Position numbers and translations under genes: made by a program | Assembly (NCBI RefSeq): GCF_030518215.1 | Contig: NZ_JAULRT010000031.1 | Span: 105,291-169,290 of the forward strand | Direction: 5' to 3' | Origin: Gilvimarinus algae | GTDB taxonomy: Bacteria > Pseudomonadota > Gammaproteobacteria > Pseudomonadales > Cellvibrionaceae | DNA length: 64,000 bases | The notes under the pieces: generated by a model | What the model saw: the letters and a program-made list of their open reading frames with translations, nothing else | Told to the model about the DNA's origin: nothing | Databases searched by the model: none | Shown: one piece after another, positions 45,794 to 54,835 of the stretch | How the letters are laid out: each line of letters begins with the position of its first letter | How positions within the stretch are numbered: the first letter of the stretch is position 1

Positions 45794-46696
45794 CTATTGT
45801 GTAGCGCGCGGTGCGTCCTGGTACTGGGGATCATAGACCCGGCGCGAGTCAAAGCCTCTGGGGTCGCGTTTATCAAACAAGCCAAATGTGGCTCTACTGA
45901 CCCAGCTGCGCTCTTCGATGTCGCCGTGCTGATAGTTAAACTCCCCGCTGTTATCAAAGGCGGGATGATCCGGGTAGTTCAGCCGCAACACAGCGAGGTT
46001 GCGATCGGCCAGCTCATCCATGCCCAACAGGTGATAGCCTTGCACAATAACGGCTAGCGCGTCGGGCACAGCGGGTGTCTCCTGATAGTTTTCCAGCACA
46101 TACTGGCCACGATTCACCGAGGCCAGGTAGGCGCCGCGCTTAAAGTAGTAATTGGCCACATGGATTTCATAACGTGCCAGCCGATTGCGCAGGTAGAGCA
46201 TGCGTTTTTTGGCATCTTGCGCGTAGGGGCTCTCGGGGTAGCGGTTCAGCAGCTGGGTGAAATAGGCCAGGGATTCTCGGGCAGCGCCCGGGTCTCGTTG
46301 AGTCTGGTCGAGTGGGATAATCTTTGCGAGAAAGCTTTCGTCTTTGCTATAGGCTGCCAAGCCCTTCATATAGTAAGCGTAATCGACGTTGCGGTGCTGC
46401 GGGTGGAGCCGGATAAACCGGTCTGCCGAGGCCGTGGCCGCATCAGGGTCGCCAGAGCGATAATAGGCGTAAATCAGTTCCAGCTGCGCCTGTTCGGCGT
46501 ATTTACCAAAGGGGAAATGCTCTTCCAGAAGTTGCAGCGAGCGAATGGCGCTCTCCCAATTGCTGCGATTGAGCTGGCTCTGAGCCCGCTCATACAGATC
46601 GGCCTCCGAGGTAAAATCCTGGCGCTCGCCATTGGATGAACAGCCGGCGGCCAGAGCCAAAAGGGCTCCGAATAGGAAAAAAACAACAGCTCGCAT
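45794..46696 (-). CDS. bamD: outer-membrane assembly lipoprotein BamD
   Basis: 300 residues from the ATG at 46696; a GTG at 46711 is an alternative. Signal peptide with lipobox ALAAGC (Cys near 19). Five TPR-like repeats form the body: SEADLYERAQSQLNRSNWESAI, then HFPFGKYAEQAQLELIYAYYRSGD and VDYAYYMKGLAAY, features of BamD/ComL. BamD is the essential lipoprotein of the barrel-assembly machine, needed for the TonB receptors and MipA-like barrel seen here. It is divergent from rluD. Confidence 0.95.
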   Translation of the reverse strand: MRAVVFFLFGALLALAAGCSSNGERQDFTSEADLYERAQSQLNRSNWESAIRSLQLLEEHFPFGKYAEQAQLELIYAYYRSGDPDAATASADRFIRLHPQHRNVDYAYYMKGLAAYSKDESFLAKIIPLDQTQRDPGAARESLAYFTQLLNRYPESPYAQDAKKRMLYLRNRLARYEIHVANYYFKRGAYLASVNRGQYVLENYQETPAVPDALAVIVQGYHLLGMDELADRNLAVLRLNYPDHPAFDNSGEFNYQHGDIEERSWVSRATFGLFDKRDPRGFDSRRVYDPQYQDAPRATQ

Positions 46697-46798
46697 AGGG
46701 TTATAACTCACAATTCGTTATCATTTCGCCAAGCCCGCTATTTAAACACAGTCGGGGGCCAAGCCAAAGCGGCTCCCCGCGCCAGAAGAGAGATCGGT

Positions 46799-47752
46799 AT
46801 GAGTCATACCATTACCCTTGCCGCACAGGTGCCCGCCGAGTATCGGGGGCGGCGCTTTGACCAGGTGGCGGCTAGCTTGTTCCCCGACTACTCACGCGAG
46901 CGGCTTAAGGAGTGGATCAAAGACGGGTGCTTGACCATAGATGGCGCTGGCGGCAAGCCCAAGGACAAACTCGTCGGCGGCGAGCAGCTTAACTTGCAGG
47001 CCCAGCTGACCTCCGACGATAGTTGGCAGGCAGAAGACATCGCACTGGATATTATCCATGAGGACGACCACATTCTGGTGATTAACAAACCCGCCGGCTT
47101 TGTAGTCCACCCAGCGGCGGGGAACTATTCGGGTACCCTCGTCAACGCGCTATTGCATCATCGCCCGGAGTTGGCGGCCCTGCCACGCGCTGGCATCGTT
47201 CACCGCCTGGATAAAGACACCACCGGCCTGATGGTGGTGGCAAAGACACTGCCGGCCCATCATAATTTGGTTGGTCAGCTGCAAGAGCGCAGCGTCAGTC
47301 GCGAGTATGAAGCAGTGGCTGTGGGCACATTTACCGGCGGTGGCAAGGTGGATGCCCCCATTGGTCGCCACCCCAAGCAACGCAAGCAAATGGCGGTATT
47401 GCCGGTAGGTGGGAAGGAAGCGATTACTCACTTCAGAGTACTGCGCCATTTTCGCCATCACACACACCTGCGACTCAAGCTGGAGACGGGCCGCACTCAC
47501 CAAATTCGCGTCCATATGGCCCACATTCACCACCCGTTGGTGGGTGATCCGCTCTACAGTGGCCGCTTTCGCAAGCCCGCGGGTATCAGCGAGACTTTGG
47601 CAGCGACTCTGAGGGCGTTTTCCCGTCAGGCACTCCACGCTGCCAGTCTGGGGCTGCTCCATCCCGCCTCGGGTCAGTCTTTGAGCTGGCAGGTGCCGCT
47701 GCCGGAAGACATGACTCAGCTATTAACGGCTCTGGAGCAGGCGGATGAATAA
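46799..47752 (+). CDS. rluD: 23S rRNA pseudouridine synthase RluD
   Basis: 317 residues. An S4 RNA-binding domain (RRFDQVAASLFPDYSRERLKEWIKDGCL) precedes the catalytic domain with HRLDKDTTGLMVVAK, whose Asp is the catalytic residue. ETGRTHQIRVHMAHIHHPLVGDPLY is the second family signature. RluD modifies helix 69 of 23S rRNA. It overlaps pgeF by 8 bases. Confidence 0.95.
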   Translation: MSHTITLAAQVPAEYRGRRFDQVAASLFPDYSRERLKEWIKDGCLTIDGAGGKPKDKLVGGEQLNLQAQLTSDDSWQAEDIALDIIHEDDHILVINKPAGFVVHPAAGNYSGTLVNALLHHRPELAALPRAGIVHRLDKDTTGLMVVAKTLPAHHNLVGQLQERSVSREYEAVAVGTFTGGGKVDAPIGRHPKQRKQMAVLPVGGKEAITHFRVLRHFRHHTHLRLKLETGRTHQIRVHMAHIHHPLVGDPLYSGRFRKPAGISETLAATLRAFSRQALHAASLGLLHPASGQSLSWQVPLPEDMTQLLTALEQADE

Positions 47753-48509
47753 CCCGGACTCGATTTTGCTACCCGATTGGCCTGCCCCGGCCAGTGTCGG
47801 CGCCCTCTGCACCACCCGCATAGGCGGTTTCAGCGAGGCACCTTTTGCCAGCAACAATCTGGCCCTGCATGTGGGAGATAACCCCGAGCGCGTTGCGCGC
47901 AATCGACAGCAATTGGCGGACTTATGTGATTGGGGAACGACGCCTCAGTGGCTGGAGCAAATTCATGGCGTCAAGGTGGTGCGGGCCAAGTCCGATGGGC
48001 TGGTTCGCACCGCCGATGCTTGCTACACAGACGCCGCAAAACTTCCCTGCGCTGTACTGACGGCAGATTGTTTGCCGGTCTTGGTGTGTGATCTGGCCGG
48101 CAAAGAAGTGGCCGCGATCCATGCCGGCTGGCGCTCTCTCGCCCGAGGCATTTTGCCCCGAGCCATTGACCGATTTTCGGCCTCCGCATCCTCTCTAATG
48201 GCTTGGCTGGGGCCGGCCATAGGGCCGCAGCGGTTCGAGGTGGGTGTGGATGTGCTCGAGGCCTTTTTCAAACATGCCAAAAACGACAGTAACACCGACG
48301 CAATCGCCGCCGCCATGCGTCCGGCGAAACGGCCATTGCACTTCTACGCCGACCTCTACGCCCTTGCCCGAGCCTCGCTGAGCGCCTCCGGCGTTAGCCG
48401 CGTCTACGGAGGCGGTTGGTGCACTTACGAGGACCAGCAGCGCTTCTATTCCTACCGGCGAGACGGAAAAAATACCGGTCGCATGGCCAGTGTCATCTGG
48501 CGGCGCTGA
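47745..48509 (+). CDS. pgeF: laccase-domain purine nucleoside phosphorylase / peptidoglycan editing factor
   Basis: 254 residues, YfiH/DUF152 family. The conserved metal or catalytic residues are visible: QIHGVKV (His near 74), LTADCLPVLV (Cys near 107) and AAIHAGWRS (His near 124). GGGWCTYEDQQRFYSYRRDGKNTGRMA closes the family pattern. Family members have been described both as purine nucleoside phosphorylases and as factors that keep peptidoglycan composition correct. Translation is probably coupled to rluD. Confidence 0.9.
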   Translation: MNNPDSILLPDWPAPASVGALCTTRIGGFSEAPFASNNLALHVGDNPERVARNRQQLADLCDWGTTPQWLEQIHGVKVVRAKSDGLVRTADACYTDAAKLPCAVLTADCLPVLVCDLAGKEVAAIHAGWRSLARGILPRAIDRFSASASSLMAWLGPAIGPQRFEVGVDVLEAFFKHAKNDSNTDAIAAAMRPAKRPLHFYADLYALARASLSASGVSRVYGGGWCTYEDQQRFYSYRRDGKNTGRMASVIWRR

Positions 48510-48568
48510 GTAGGCTCTGCGCCAGCTTTCTATGGGCAGCGCTCGTTGGTGCTCGTCGCCTCAGTTTA

Positions 48569-48595
48569 CTTGATTTCCCGCAAGCTGCCCCTATT
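48569..48595 (+). promoter_or_regulatory. sigma-32 (heat-shock) promoter of clpB
   Basis: CTTGATT (48569-48575) and CCCCTATT (48588-48595) are separated by 12 bases and resemble the heat-shock consensus CTTGAAA / CCCCATNT. They end about 60 bases before the clpB start, in a gap that otherwise has no features. ClpB is a classical heat-shock gene. Confidence 0.65.
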
Positions 48596-48655
48596 ACTTA
48601 AGCCATACACTGTTTACGGATACTCGGGGTTGTCCCGAATCGCGAGGAGCACAAA

Positions 48656-51304
48656 ATGCGAATTGACCGTTTAACCAATCAGCTGCAACTGGCCTTGTCG
48701 GATGCCCAGTCGATGGCGGTGGGGCGAGATCACACCCAGTTGGAGCCGGTGCATGTGATGCTGGCACTCTTAGATCAGCAGGGCGGCACCGTCCAGCCCC
48801 TGCTGTCGCAAGCCGGTTTTGATGTAAAGGGCTTGCGCAATGAACTGAATAAGTCGCTGGATCGCCTGGCTCGCGTGCAAAACCCATCGGGTGATGTGCG
48901 TATGTCGCAAGATCTGGCGCGCCTGTTGAATCTCGCGGACCGCTACGCGCAAAAGGCTGGAGACAAGTTTGTCTCCAGTGAATCCCTGTTGTTGTCGGCC
49001 ATGGCGGACAAAGACAGCGAACTCGGCAAGCTGTTGATGCAGTTTGGTAACACCGAACGCTTGAAGCAAGCGGTAGAAGCCGTGCGCGGCGGTGAGACTG
49101 TGAACGACGCCGATGCCGAAGGCAACCGCCAGGCTCTTGAGCGGTTTACGGTGGACCTGACCGCCAGGGCCGAGGCTGGCAAGCTCGACCCGGTCATTGG
49201 CCGGGACGACGAGATTCGGCGCACGGTCCAGGTGTTGCAGCGCCGCACCAAGAACAACCCGGTACTGATCGGTGAACCGGGCGTGGGTAAAACGGCCATC
49301 GTAGAGGGTTTGGCCCAGCGCATCGTCAACGGCGAGGTTCCCGAAGGGCTGAAAAACAAACGCCTTTTATCGCTGGATTTGGGGTCGCTGCTGGCCGGGG
49401 CTAAGTTTCGTGGGGACTTTGAGGAGCGTCTCAAATCCGTGCTCAATGAACTGGCTAAACAGGAGGGGCGCATCATCCTGTTTGTCGATGAGCTGCATAC
49501 CATGGTCGGCGCCGGCAAGGCCGAAGGCGCCCTGGATGCGGGCAACATGTTAAAGCCTGCTCTGGCCCGCGGCGAGCTTCACTGCGTTGGGGCGACCACC
49601 TTGGACGAGTATCGCCAGTTTATCGAAAAAGACGCCGCGCTGGAGCGGCGGTTTCAAAAGGTTCTGGTGGATGAGCCTTCCGAAGCTGACACCATTGCCA
49701 TTTTGCGCGGCCTGAAGGAGCGCTACGAGCTTCACCACGGTGTGGATATCACCGACTCGGCGATTATTGCGGCGGCAAAACTGTCGCAGCGTTACATCAC
49801 CGACCGGCAACTGCCCGATAAAGCCATTGACTTGATCGATGAGGCGGCCAGCCGGATTCGTATGGAAATCGACTCCAAGCCGGAGGAGATGGACCGTCTC
49901 GAGCGCCGTTTGATTCAGCTGAAAATCGAGCGTGAGGCGGTTAAGAAAGACGAAGACGAGCCAAGCCGCAAGCGTTTGGAAAAAATTGAAACAGACATTG
50001 ATGAGCTTGAGCGCAAGTATGCCGAGCTTGAGGAAATATGGCGCAGTGAGAAAGCTGCACTGCACGGCTCTCAGGAAATTAAAAGCAACCTTGAGCAGGC
50101 TCGCCTTGATCTCGATGCCGCCCGCCGCGCTGGTGATCTTGGACGTATGTCGGAGCTGCAGTACGGAATTATCCCCGACTTGGAAAAGCAGCTGGACATG
50201 GCCAGCCAGGTCGACATGATGGAAATGAAGCTGTTGCGCAACCGCGTTGGCGACGAAGAAATCGCCGAAGTGGTATCCAAATGGACGGGGATTCCCGTGG
50301 CCAAAATGCTTGAGGGTGAACGCGAAAAACTACTGCAAATGGAGTCGGCGCTGCACGCCCGGGTGATCGGCCAAGACGAAGCGGTCACCGCCGTTTCCAA
50401 CGCTGTGCGTCGCTCGCGGGCGGGCCTGTCCGATGCCAATCGGCCTAACGGCTCCTTCCTGTTTTTGGGTCCTACGGGGGTGGGTAAAACAGAGCTTTGC
50501 AAAGCGCTGGCCGCCTTTTTGTTTGATACCGAAGACGCGATGGTACGCATCGATATGTCCGAGTTTATGGAGAAACACTCGGTTGCCCGGTTGATTGGTG
50601 CTCCGCCCGGTTATGTGGGGTATGAAGAGGGTGGCTACCTGACGGAAGCTGTTCGCCGTCGCCCCTATTCCGTACTATTGCTGGATGAAATCGAAAAGGC
50701 GCACCCGGATGTGTTCAATATTCTCCTGCAGGTGTTGGACGACGGGCGCCTGACCGATGGACAGGGCCGCACGGTGGATTTTCGCAACACGGTAGTGGTC
50801 ATGACATCCAACCTTGGGTCGGATCGCATTCAGGACTTGGCGGAAGACAAGTCATTCGATACCGTGAGTTTTGACAGCGCTGGAGACTTGTCCGATTCCA
50901 CCAATAATGAAAACCGCTATGCCGCTATGAAGGCGGCCGTCATGGAGGTGGTTAGCCAGCACTTTCGTCCAGAGTTTATTAACCGGGTGGACGAGGCGGT
51001 GGTGTTTCACCCGCTGGCGAAAAACCAAATTCGCGGCATCACCAATATCCAGATCGCTCAGCTGGCCAAGCGGTTGGCTGACAAGGAAATGGGCTTGGAT
51101 CTCGGTGACGATGTTATGGACAAACTGGCAGAGGCAGGCTATGACCCGGTATACGGTGCCAGACCCCTCAAGCGGGCCATTCAGCAAGCCATTGAGAACC
51201 CTCTGGCTCAGGAAATATTGGCAGGCAAGTTCGCGCCGGGTGATGTGATAGAGGCAAGCTTGCAGGGCGAGAAAATCGTCTTCAAGCCCCGATCTGTCCA
51301 TTGA
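48656..51304 (+). CDS. clpB: ATP-dependent disaggregase ClpB
   Basis: 882 residues, about 25 longer than E. coli ClpB. N-domain 1-145, then AAA-1 with Walker [10 protein letters not shown] (near 206) and Walker [10 protein letters not shown]. The middle coiled-coil domain spans about 410-525 ([19 protein letters not shown]). AAA-2 has GPTGVGKTE (near 605) and [12 protein letters not shown]. The extra residues lie at about 727-757 ([19 protein letters not shown]), right after the [11 protein letters not shown] sensor-1 region. ClpB rescues aggregated proteins with DnaK. A sigma-32-like promoter precedes it and a terminator follows. Confidence 0.97.
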   Translation: MRIDRLTNQLQLALSDAQSMAVGRDHTQLEPVHVMLALLDQQGGTVQPLLSQAGFDVKGLRNELNKSLDRLARVQNPSGDVRMSQDLARLLNLADRYAQKAGDKFVSSESLLLSAMADKDSELGKLLMQFGNTERLKQAVEAVRGGETVNDADAEGNRQALERFTVDLTARAEAGKLDPVIGRDDEIRRTVQVLQRRTKNNPVLIGEPGVGKTAIVEGLAQRIVNGEVPEGLKNKRLLSLDLGSLLAGAKFRGDFEERLKSVLNELAKQEGRIILFVDELHTMVGAGKAEGALDAGNMLKPALARGELHCVGATTLDEYRQFIEKDAALERRFQKVLVDEPSEADTIAILRGLKERYELHHGVDITDSAIIAAAKLSQRYITDRQLPDKAIDLIDEAASRIRMEIDSKPEEMDRLERRLIQLKIEREAVKKDEDEPSRKRLEKIETDIDELERKYAELEEIWRSEKAALHGSQEIKSNLEQARLDLDAARRAGDLGRMSELQYGIIPDLEKQLDMASQVDMMEMKLLRNRVGDEEIAEVVSKWTGIPVAKMLEGEREKLLQMESALHARVIGQDEAVTAVSNAVRRSRAGLSDANRPNGSFLFLGPTGVGKTELCKALAAFLFDTEDAMVRIDMSEFMEKHSVARLIGAPPGYVGYEEGGYLTEAVRRRPYSVLLLDEIEKAHPDVFNILLQVLDDGRLTDGQGRTVDFRNTVVVMTSNLGSDRIQDLAEDKSFDTVSFDSAGDLSDSTNNENRYAAMKAAVMEVVSQHFRPEFINRVDEAVVFHPLAKNQIRGITNIQIAQLAKRLADKEMGLDLGDDVMDKLAEAGYDPVYGARPLKRAIQQAIENPLAQEILAGKFAPGDVIEASLQGEKIVFKPRSVH

Positions 51305-51352
51305 TGCTGCTTTCTGTGCGCGCTACCGGCCGGTAGCCTAGCTTGAACGCAA

Positions 51353-51377
51353 AAGGCCGCCAAGGGTTGGCGGCCTT
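51353..51377. terminator. bidirectional terminator between clpB and the DUF4124 gene
   Basis: AAGGCCGCCAA and TTGGCGGCCTT form an 11-base stem around GGG, with T-rich ends on both strands. A separate palindrome, GCTACCGGCCGGTAGC, lies just upstream at 51322-51337. Confidence 0.8.
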
Positions 51378-51402
51378 CTTTAGTGGGTGCTGCAATAAGC
51401 GT

Positions 51403-51840
51403 TTAGCAGGACTCGTCAATCGCTTTTTGCGCATCTTCCAGGCGCTTGGCCTTTTCTTCTTCACTCAGGTAGCGGAAGCTGCCATCGTCAGTTGCCTCCC
51501 GCACGCGTCCGCCGCGCCCCAGAATTTCTTTGTTCTTGCGGGCCGCTTCGCAGCGCTCAGGGTCTTTGGTCGATGCCTCCTCCTCTGCGCTGGATTCATC
51601 CCGATCGGTTTGCTCTTGCTCCTCCGTGCCTGAGAGGTGGGAGTAGTCTACCGGTTCGCTGTGCCCGGTTTTGGGTTTGATCGCCGTGCTGTCAACGCCG
51701 TTGGGAGGGCGGGTGCCGTAGTGGGTGGTGCCGTCCTCGCCAACCCATTTGTACACAGTGTCCGCCGCTTGCATGGGCAGGCTGGTGGTCACAGCCAGTA
51801 ACCCGGCAGCCAGTCCCGCGCGCCAATCGAGTTTACGCAT
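51403..51840 (-). CDS. DUF4124 domain-containing exported protein
   Basis: 145 residues from the ATG at 51840 (GGGATG at the right distance; ATG 51849 is an alternative). The signal peptide ends near MQAA. The DUF4124 signature TVYKWVGEDGTTHYGTRPP follows directly. The rest is highly charged, with a Cys in ERCEAARKNKEIL and a terminal Cys. The family is common in gammaproteobacteria and its role is unknown. It stands alone, convergent with clpB. Confidence 0.85.
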   Translation of the reverse strand: MRKLDWRAGLAAGLLAVTTSLPMQAADTVYKWVGEDGTTHYGTRPPNGVDSTAIKPKTGHSEPVDYSHLSGTEEQEQTDRDESSAEEEASTKDPERCEAARKNKEILGRGGRVREATDDGSFRYLSEEEKAKRLEDAQKAIDESC

Positions 51841-52269
51841 GTTATTCATCCCATTTAATCGTCGTCAGGCCACTATAACGCTAATTGATGGCGCTGGCGA
51901 AGTTTGGCGCAGTATTTGTGATATCCATTCACCAACCAACCGCGAAAAGCTTGAAAAATAGTGCCAAATCTTGACTTTAGGGCGTATCTTGCGACAATAC
52001 ACGATCTCGCTAGATGGCTCGTAGATTTCGCCGACAACCTCGGCGCCTTATACTACGCCAGCAAGTCACCCGCTTGTTGAACCATCCGCACCGCGTAGGC
52101 GCATCCACCGATGCCGCCTGCCCAAGAGACCGCAATCGCTACAAGCGCGTAACTTGGGGAACCCTGAATATCAATCGCTCTGCTTATCCGGGCGCAACGG
52201 AATCGTTGCCTGCTCTGGTATAGTAGGGCGCAATCGATCAAGTCAAGCAGTAGTAAAAGGGGAAATGAC
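51841..52269. other. 429-base gap upstream of ilvB
   Basis: No convincing gene is seen. A short frame at 52014-52223 is Arg-rich, resembles nothing known and has no clear ribosome site. TTGACT (51971-51976) and GACAAT (51993-51998), 16 bases apart, could be a promoter, which would give ilvB a leader of about 260 bases. I looked for an attenuator with a run of Ile, Val or Leu codons and found none. Confidence 0.5.
51971..51998 (+). promoter_or_regulatory. possible sigma-70 promoter for ilvBH
   Basis: TTGACT and GACAAT with a 16-base spacer. The -35 is good; the -10 matches four of six. The distance to ilvB is long, so a closer, weaker promoter (for example around TATAGT at 52219-52224) cannot be excluded. 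Confidence 0.35.
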
Positions 52270-54003
52270 GTGGAAATGCTATCAGGCGGCGATATGCTGA
52301 TTCGCGCGCTGCGGGACGAAGGCGTTGAATACGTTTTCGGCTATCCCGGCGGCGCTGCGTTGCACATATACGACGCTATTTTCCGGCAAAAAGACGTAAA
52401 GCACATTTTGGTGCGTCATGAGCAGGCCGCGACTCACGCGGCGGATGCCTATTCGCGCGCGACCGGCCAGGTCGGTACGGTTCTTGTGACCTCCGGCCCC
52501 GGTGCCACCAATGCGGTCACCGGCATTGCCACCGCCTACATGGACTCCATCCCGATGGTGGTGATCTCTGGTCAGGTGGTCTCTGAGCGCATCGGCGAAG
52601 ACGCCTTTCAGGAAACCGATATGGTCGGTATTTCGCGGCCGATTGTGAAGCACAGCTTTATGGTGCGCGATGCGCGGGATATTCCCGAGGTGGTGAAAAA
52701 GGCCTATTACATTGCGGCGACTGGCCGTCCGGGCCCCGTGGTGATCGACATTCCCAAGGATATCACCAGCCCGTTCGACACCTTTCCCTATGAATACCCG
52801 GAAAAGGTCAAAATTCGCTCCTATACGCCGGCGACCCGCGGCCATGCGGGCCAGATCAAGAAAGCGGTGCAGCTGCTGCTGGAGGCCAAGCGGCCGGTTA
52901 TCTACGCCGGTGGCGGTGTGATTCAGGGCAATGGCTCTGAGCTGCTGACTGAGCTTGCGCGCAAACTCAATTACCCGGTGACCAACACCCTGATGGGCTT
53001 GGGGGCTTACCCGGGCTCGGATCGCCAGTTTTTAGGAATGTTGGGGATGCACGGCACCTACGAGGCCAATATGGCCATGCACCATGCCGATGCTATTCTG
53101 GCGATTGGTGCGCGCTTTGACGATCGCGTGACCAACGCGGTCAACAAGTTCTGCCCCAACGCCAAAATCATCCATGTGGATGTAGACCCCGCGTCCATTT
53201 CCAAAACAGTGACCGCGGACATTCCGATTGTTGGCGCGGTGGACAGTGTGTTGAGTGAAATGATGGCGCTGGTGCTCGAGGCCGATCAGAGCCCGGATGC
53301 TTCGGCCATCAAAAACTGGTGGGAGCAGATTGAGGAGTGGCGCGATGGTCACGGCCTTTATACGGCGCCGCGCTACAACACCTCGGGCGAAAAGATCATG
53401 CCTCAGGATGTGATCAAAGTGTTGCACGAGGTGACCAAGGGCGATGCTTATGTGACATCCGACGTGGGTCAGCACCAGATGTTTACCGCTCAGTACTATC
53501 TGTTCGACAAGCCGCGTCGCTGGATCAACTCAGGTGGCCTGGGCACCATGGGCTTTGGCTTGCCGGCGGCCATGGGTGCGCAAATGGCCGACCGGGACGC
53601 TGTTGTTGTCTGCGTGACTGGTGAGGGCAGCATACAAATGTGCATTCAGGAGCTGTCCACCTGCACCCAGTACCACCTGCCTATCAAAATCATTTGCCTG
53701 AACAATCAGGCGCTGGGCATGGTGAAGCAGTGGCAGGATATGCAGTACGACAGCCGCTACTCCGAGAGTTTGTATGAGGATTCGCTGCCGGACTTTGTGA
53801 AGTTGGCTGAGTCCTACGGACATGTTGGTATGCGGGTAACCAAGAAAGAAGAGCTCAAGGCTAAAATGGAGGAGTGCTTTGCGTTGAAAGACCGGGTGGT
53901 CTTTATGGATATTTATGTGGATAGCACAGAGCATGTGTACCCCATGCAGATTGCCGGCGCCTCCATGCGCGATATGTGGTTGAGTAAGACGGAGCGCACC
54001 TGA
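52270..54003 (+). CDS. ilvB: acetolactate synthase, catalytic subunit
   Basis: 577 residues from a GTG at 52270, seven bases after GGGG; an in-frame ATG at 52276 is the alternative. It joins two pyruvates, or pyruvate and 2-oxobutyrate, as the first common step to Val, Leu and Ile. ThDP enzyme layout: catalytic Glu in [12 protein letters not shown] (near 49), FAD-binding middle domain ([26 protein letters not shown]) and the ThDP-Mg motif [29 protein letters not shown]. It is followed after one base by ilvH. Large-subunit naming (ilvB or ilvI) is not distinguishable; I use ilvB. Confidence 0.95.
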   Translation: MEMLSGGDMLIRALRDEGVEYVFGYPGGAALHIYDAIFRQKDVKHILVRHEQAATHAADAYSRATGQVGTVLVTSGPGATNAVTGIATAYMDSIPMVVISGQVVSERIGEDAFQETDMVGISRPIVKHSFMVRDARDIPEVVKKAYYIAATGRPGPVVIDIPKDITSPFDTFPYEYPEKVKIRSYTPATRGHAGQIKKAVQLLLEAKRPVIYAGGGVIQGNGSELLTELARKLNYPVTNTLMGLGAYPGSDRQFLGMLGMHGTYEANMAMHHADAILAIGARFDDRVTNAVNKFCPNAKIIHVDVDPASISKTVTADIPIVGAVDSVLSEMMALVLEADQSPDASAIKNWWEQIEEWRDGHGLYTAPRYNTSGEKIMPQDVIKVLHEVTKGDAYVTSDVGQHQMFTAQYYLFDKPRRWINSGGLGTMGFGLPAAMGAQMADRDAVVVCVTGEGSIQMCIQELSTCTQYHLPIKIICLNNQALGMVKQWQDMQYDSRYSESLYEDSLPDFVKLAESYGHVGMRVTKKEELKAKMEECFALKDRVVFMDIYVDSTEHVYPMQIAGASMRDMWLSKTERT

Positions 54004-54004
54004 C

Positions 54005-54496
54005 ATGAGACGTATTATTTCAGTATTGATGGAAAATGCCCCGGGCTCGCTGTCCCGGGTGGTGGGCTTGTTTTCCCAGCGGGGGTATAACATCGAGTCC
54101 CTAACCGTGGCGCCGACAGAAGACGAAACTTTGTCTCGTCTAACGTTAACCACCATCGGCGACGACCACAAAATTGAGCAGATCACCAAGCATCTGAACA
54201 AGCTGATTGATGTGGTCAAGCTAGTGGATCTGACTGAGGGGGCTCACATCGAGCGCGAGGTTATGCTGATCAAGGTCAAGGCTGCCGGCGCTCAGCGGGC
54301 CGAGATTAAGCGTTGTGTGGATATCTTCCGCGGGCAGATAGTGGATGTTACGGCCAGCCTGTACATCATTCAGATTACCGGTACCAGCGACAAGCTCGAC
54401 GCTTTCCTGCAGGCCGTGGGGGATGCTTCTATTCTGGAGGTGGTCCGCTCTGGCGTGTCGGGTATCGCGCGCGGTGAAAAAGTCCTTAGTTTGTAA
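54005..54496 (+). CDS. ilvH: acetolactate synthase, regulatory subunit
   Basis: 163 residues. N-terminal ACT domain begins RRIISVLMENAPGSLSRVVGLFSQRGYNIESL, the valine-binding region, and the second half matches the ALS small-subunit C-domain (REVMLIKVKAAGAQRAEIKR). It confers valine feedback inhibition on IlvB. The ATG follows the ilvB stop by one base. A GC hairpin lies 10 bases after the stop. Confidence 0.96.
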   Translation: MRRIISVLMENAPGSLSRVVGLFSQRGYNIESLTVAPTEDETLSRLTLTTIGDDHKIEQITKHLNKLIDVVKLVDLTEGAHIEREVMLIKVKAAGAQRAEIKRCVDIFRGQIVDVTASLYIIQITGTSDKLDAFLQAVGDASILEVVRSGVSGIARGEKVLSL

Positions 54497-54505
54497 TCGT
54501 TTACC

Positions 54506-54524
54506 GGGGGCGCGAGTCGCCCCC
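54506..54524 (+). terminator. terminator-like hairpin after ilvH
   Basis: GGGGGCG (54506-54512) and CGCCCCC (54518-54524) pair around a 5-base loop and are followed by the moderately T-rich GTCTTCTCC. It should separate ilvBH from the receptor gene, though the T-run is weak. Confidence 0.55.
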
Positions 54525-54640
54525 GTCTTCTCCAACTTTACCCATTTCTTGCCTATTCCTCTCTAGCTCTGGCCTCTACAGGTTTTTGCTTGTGAAATAA
54601 ATTTTATATTGAATTTTCTCTGGGTTTGAGCTACTGTTCG

Positions 54641-54654
54641 TGTAATCGGTTACA
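54641..54654. promoter_or_regulatory. LacI-family-type operator
   Basis: TGTAATCGGTTACA is a 14-base near-palindrome (one mismatched pair) with the central CG typical of LacI-family operators in carbohydrate regulons. It lies downstream of the likely -10 element and 182 bases before the receptor start, where a repressor could block transcription. No LacI-type regulator gene is in the window. Confidence 0.55.
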
Positions 54655-54835
54655 GTTTGGCGCAGCTTGCCTGGGTGCCGGTGTTATAAGCGATCACAAG
54701 ACTGGTCGGAGACAATAAGAATAGTGGTTGGGTTGCTCCCAGATTCTGTAGCGGTGCGTGCCAGCGCGCCCCGAAGGCTTTCTCTGTCTCTCGGCGGTTC
54801 AAATATAAGCATAAAAACGTTCGAGGATTCATAAG

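Larger units (their letters stand above)
54497..54835. other. 339-base gap between ilvH and the TonB receptor
   Basis: It holds the ilvH terminator hairpin, an A/T-rich stretch at 54580-54615 with TATATT (54605-54610) that may be a -10 element, and a LacI-type palindrome at 54641-54654. From there to the receptor start the 180-base leader shows no further feature I can name. Confidence 0.6.

Noticed and set aside
52014..52223. Short Arg-rich open frame upstream of ilvB as a gene or leader peptide
   Set aside because: No ribosome site, no similarity I recognise, and no run of Ile, Val or Leu codons that would suit an attenuator.
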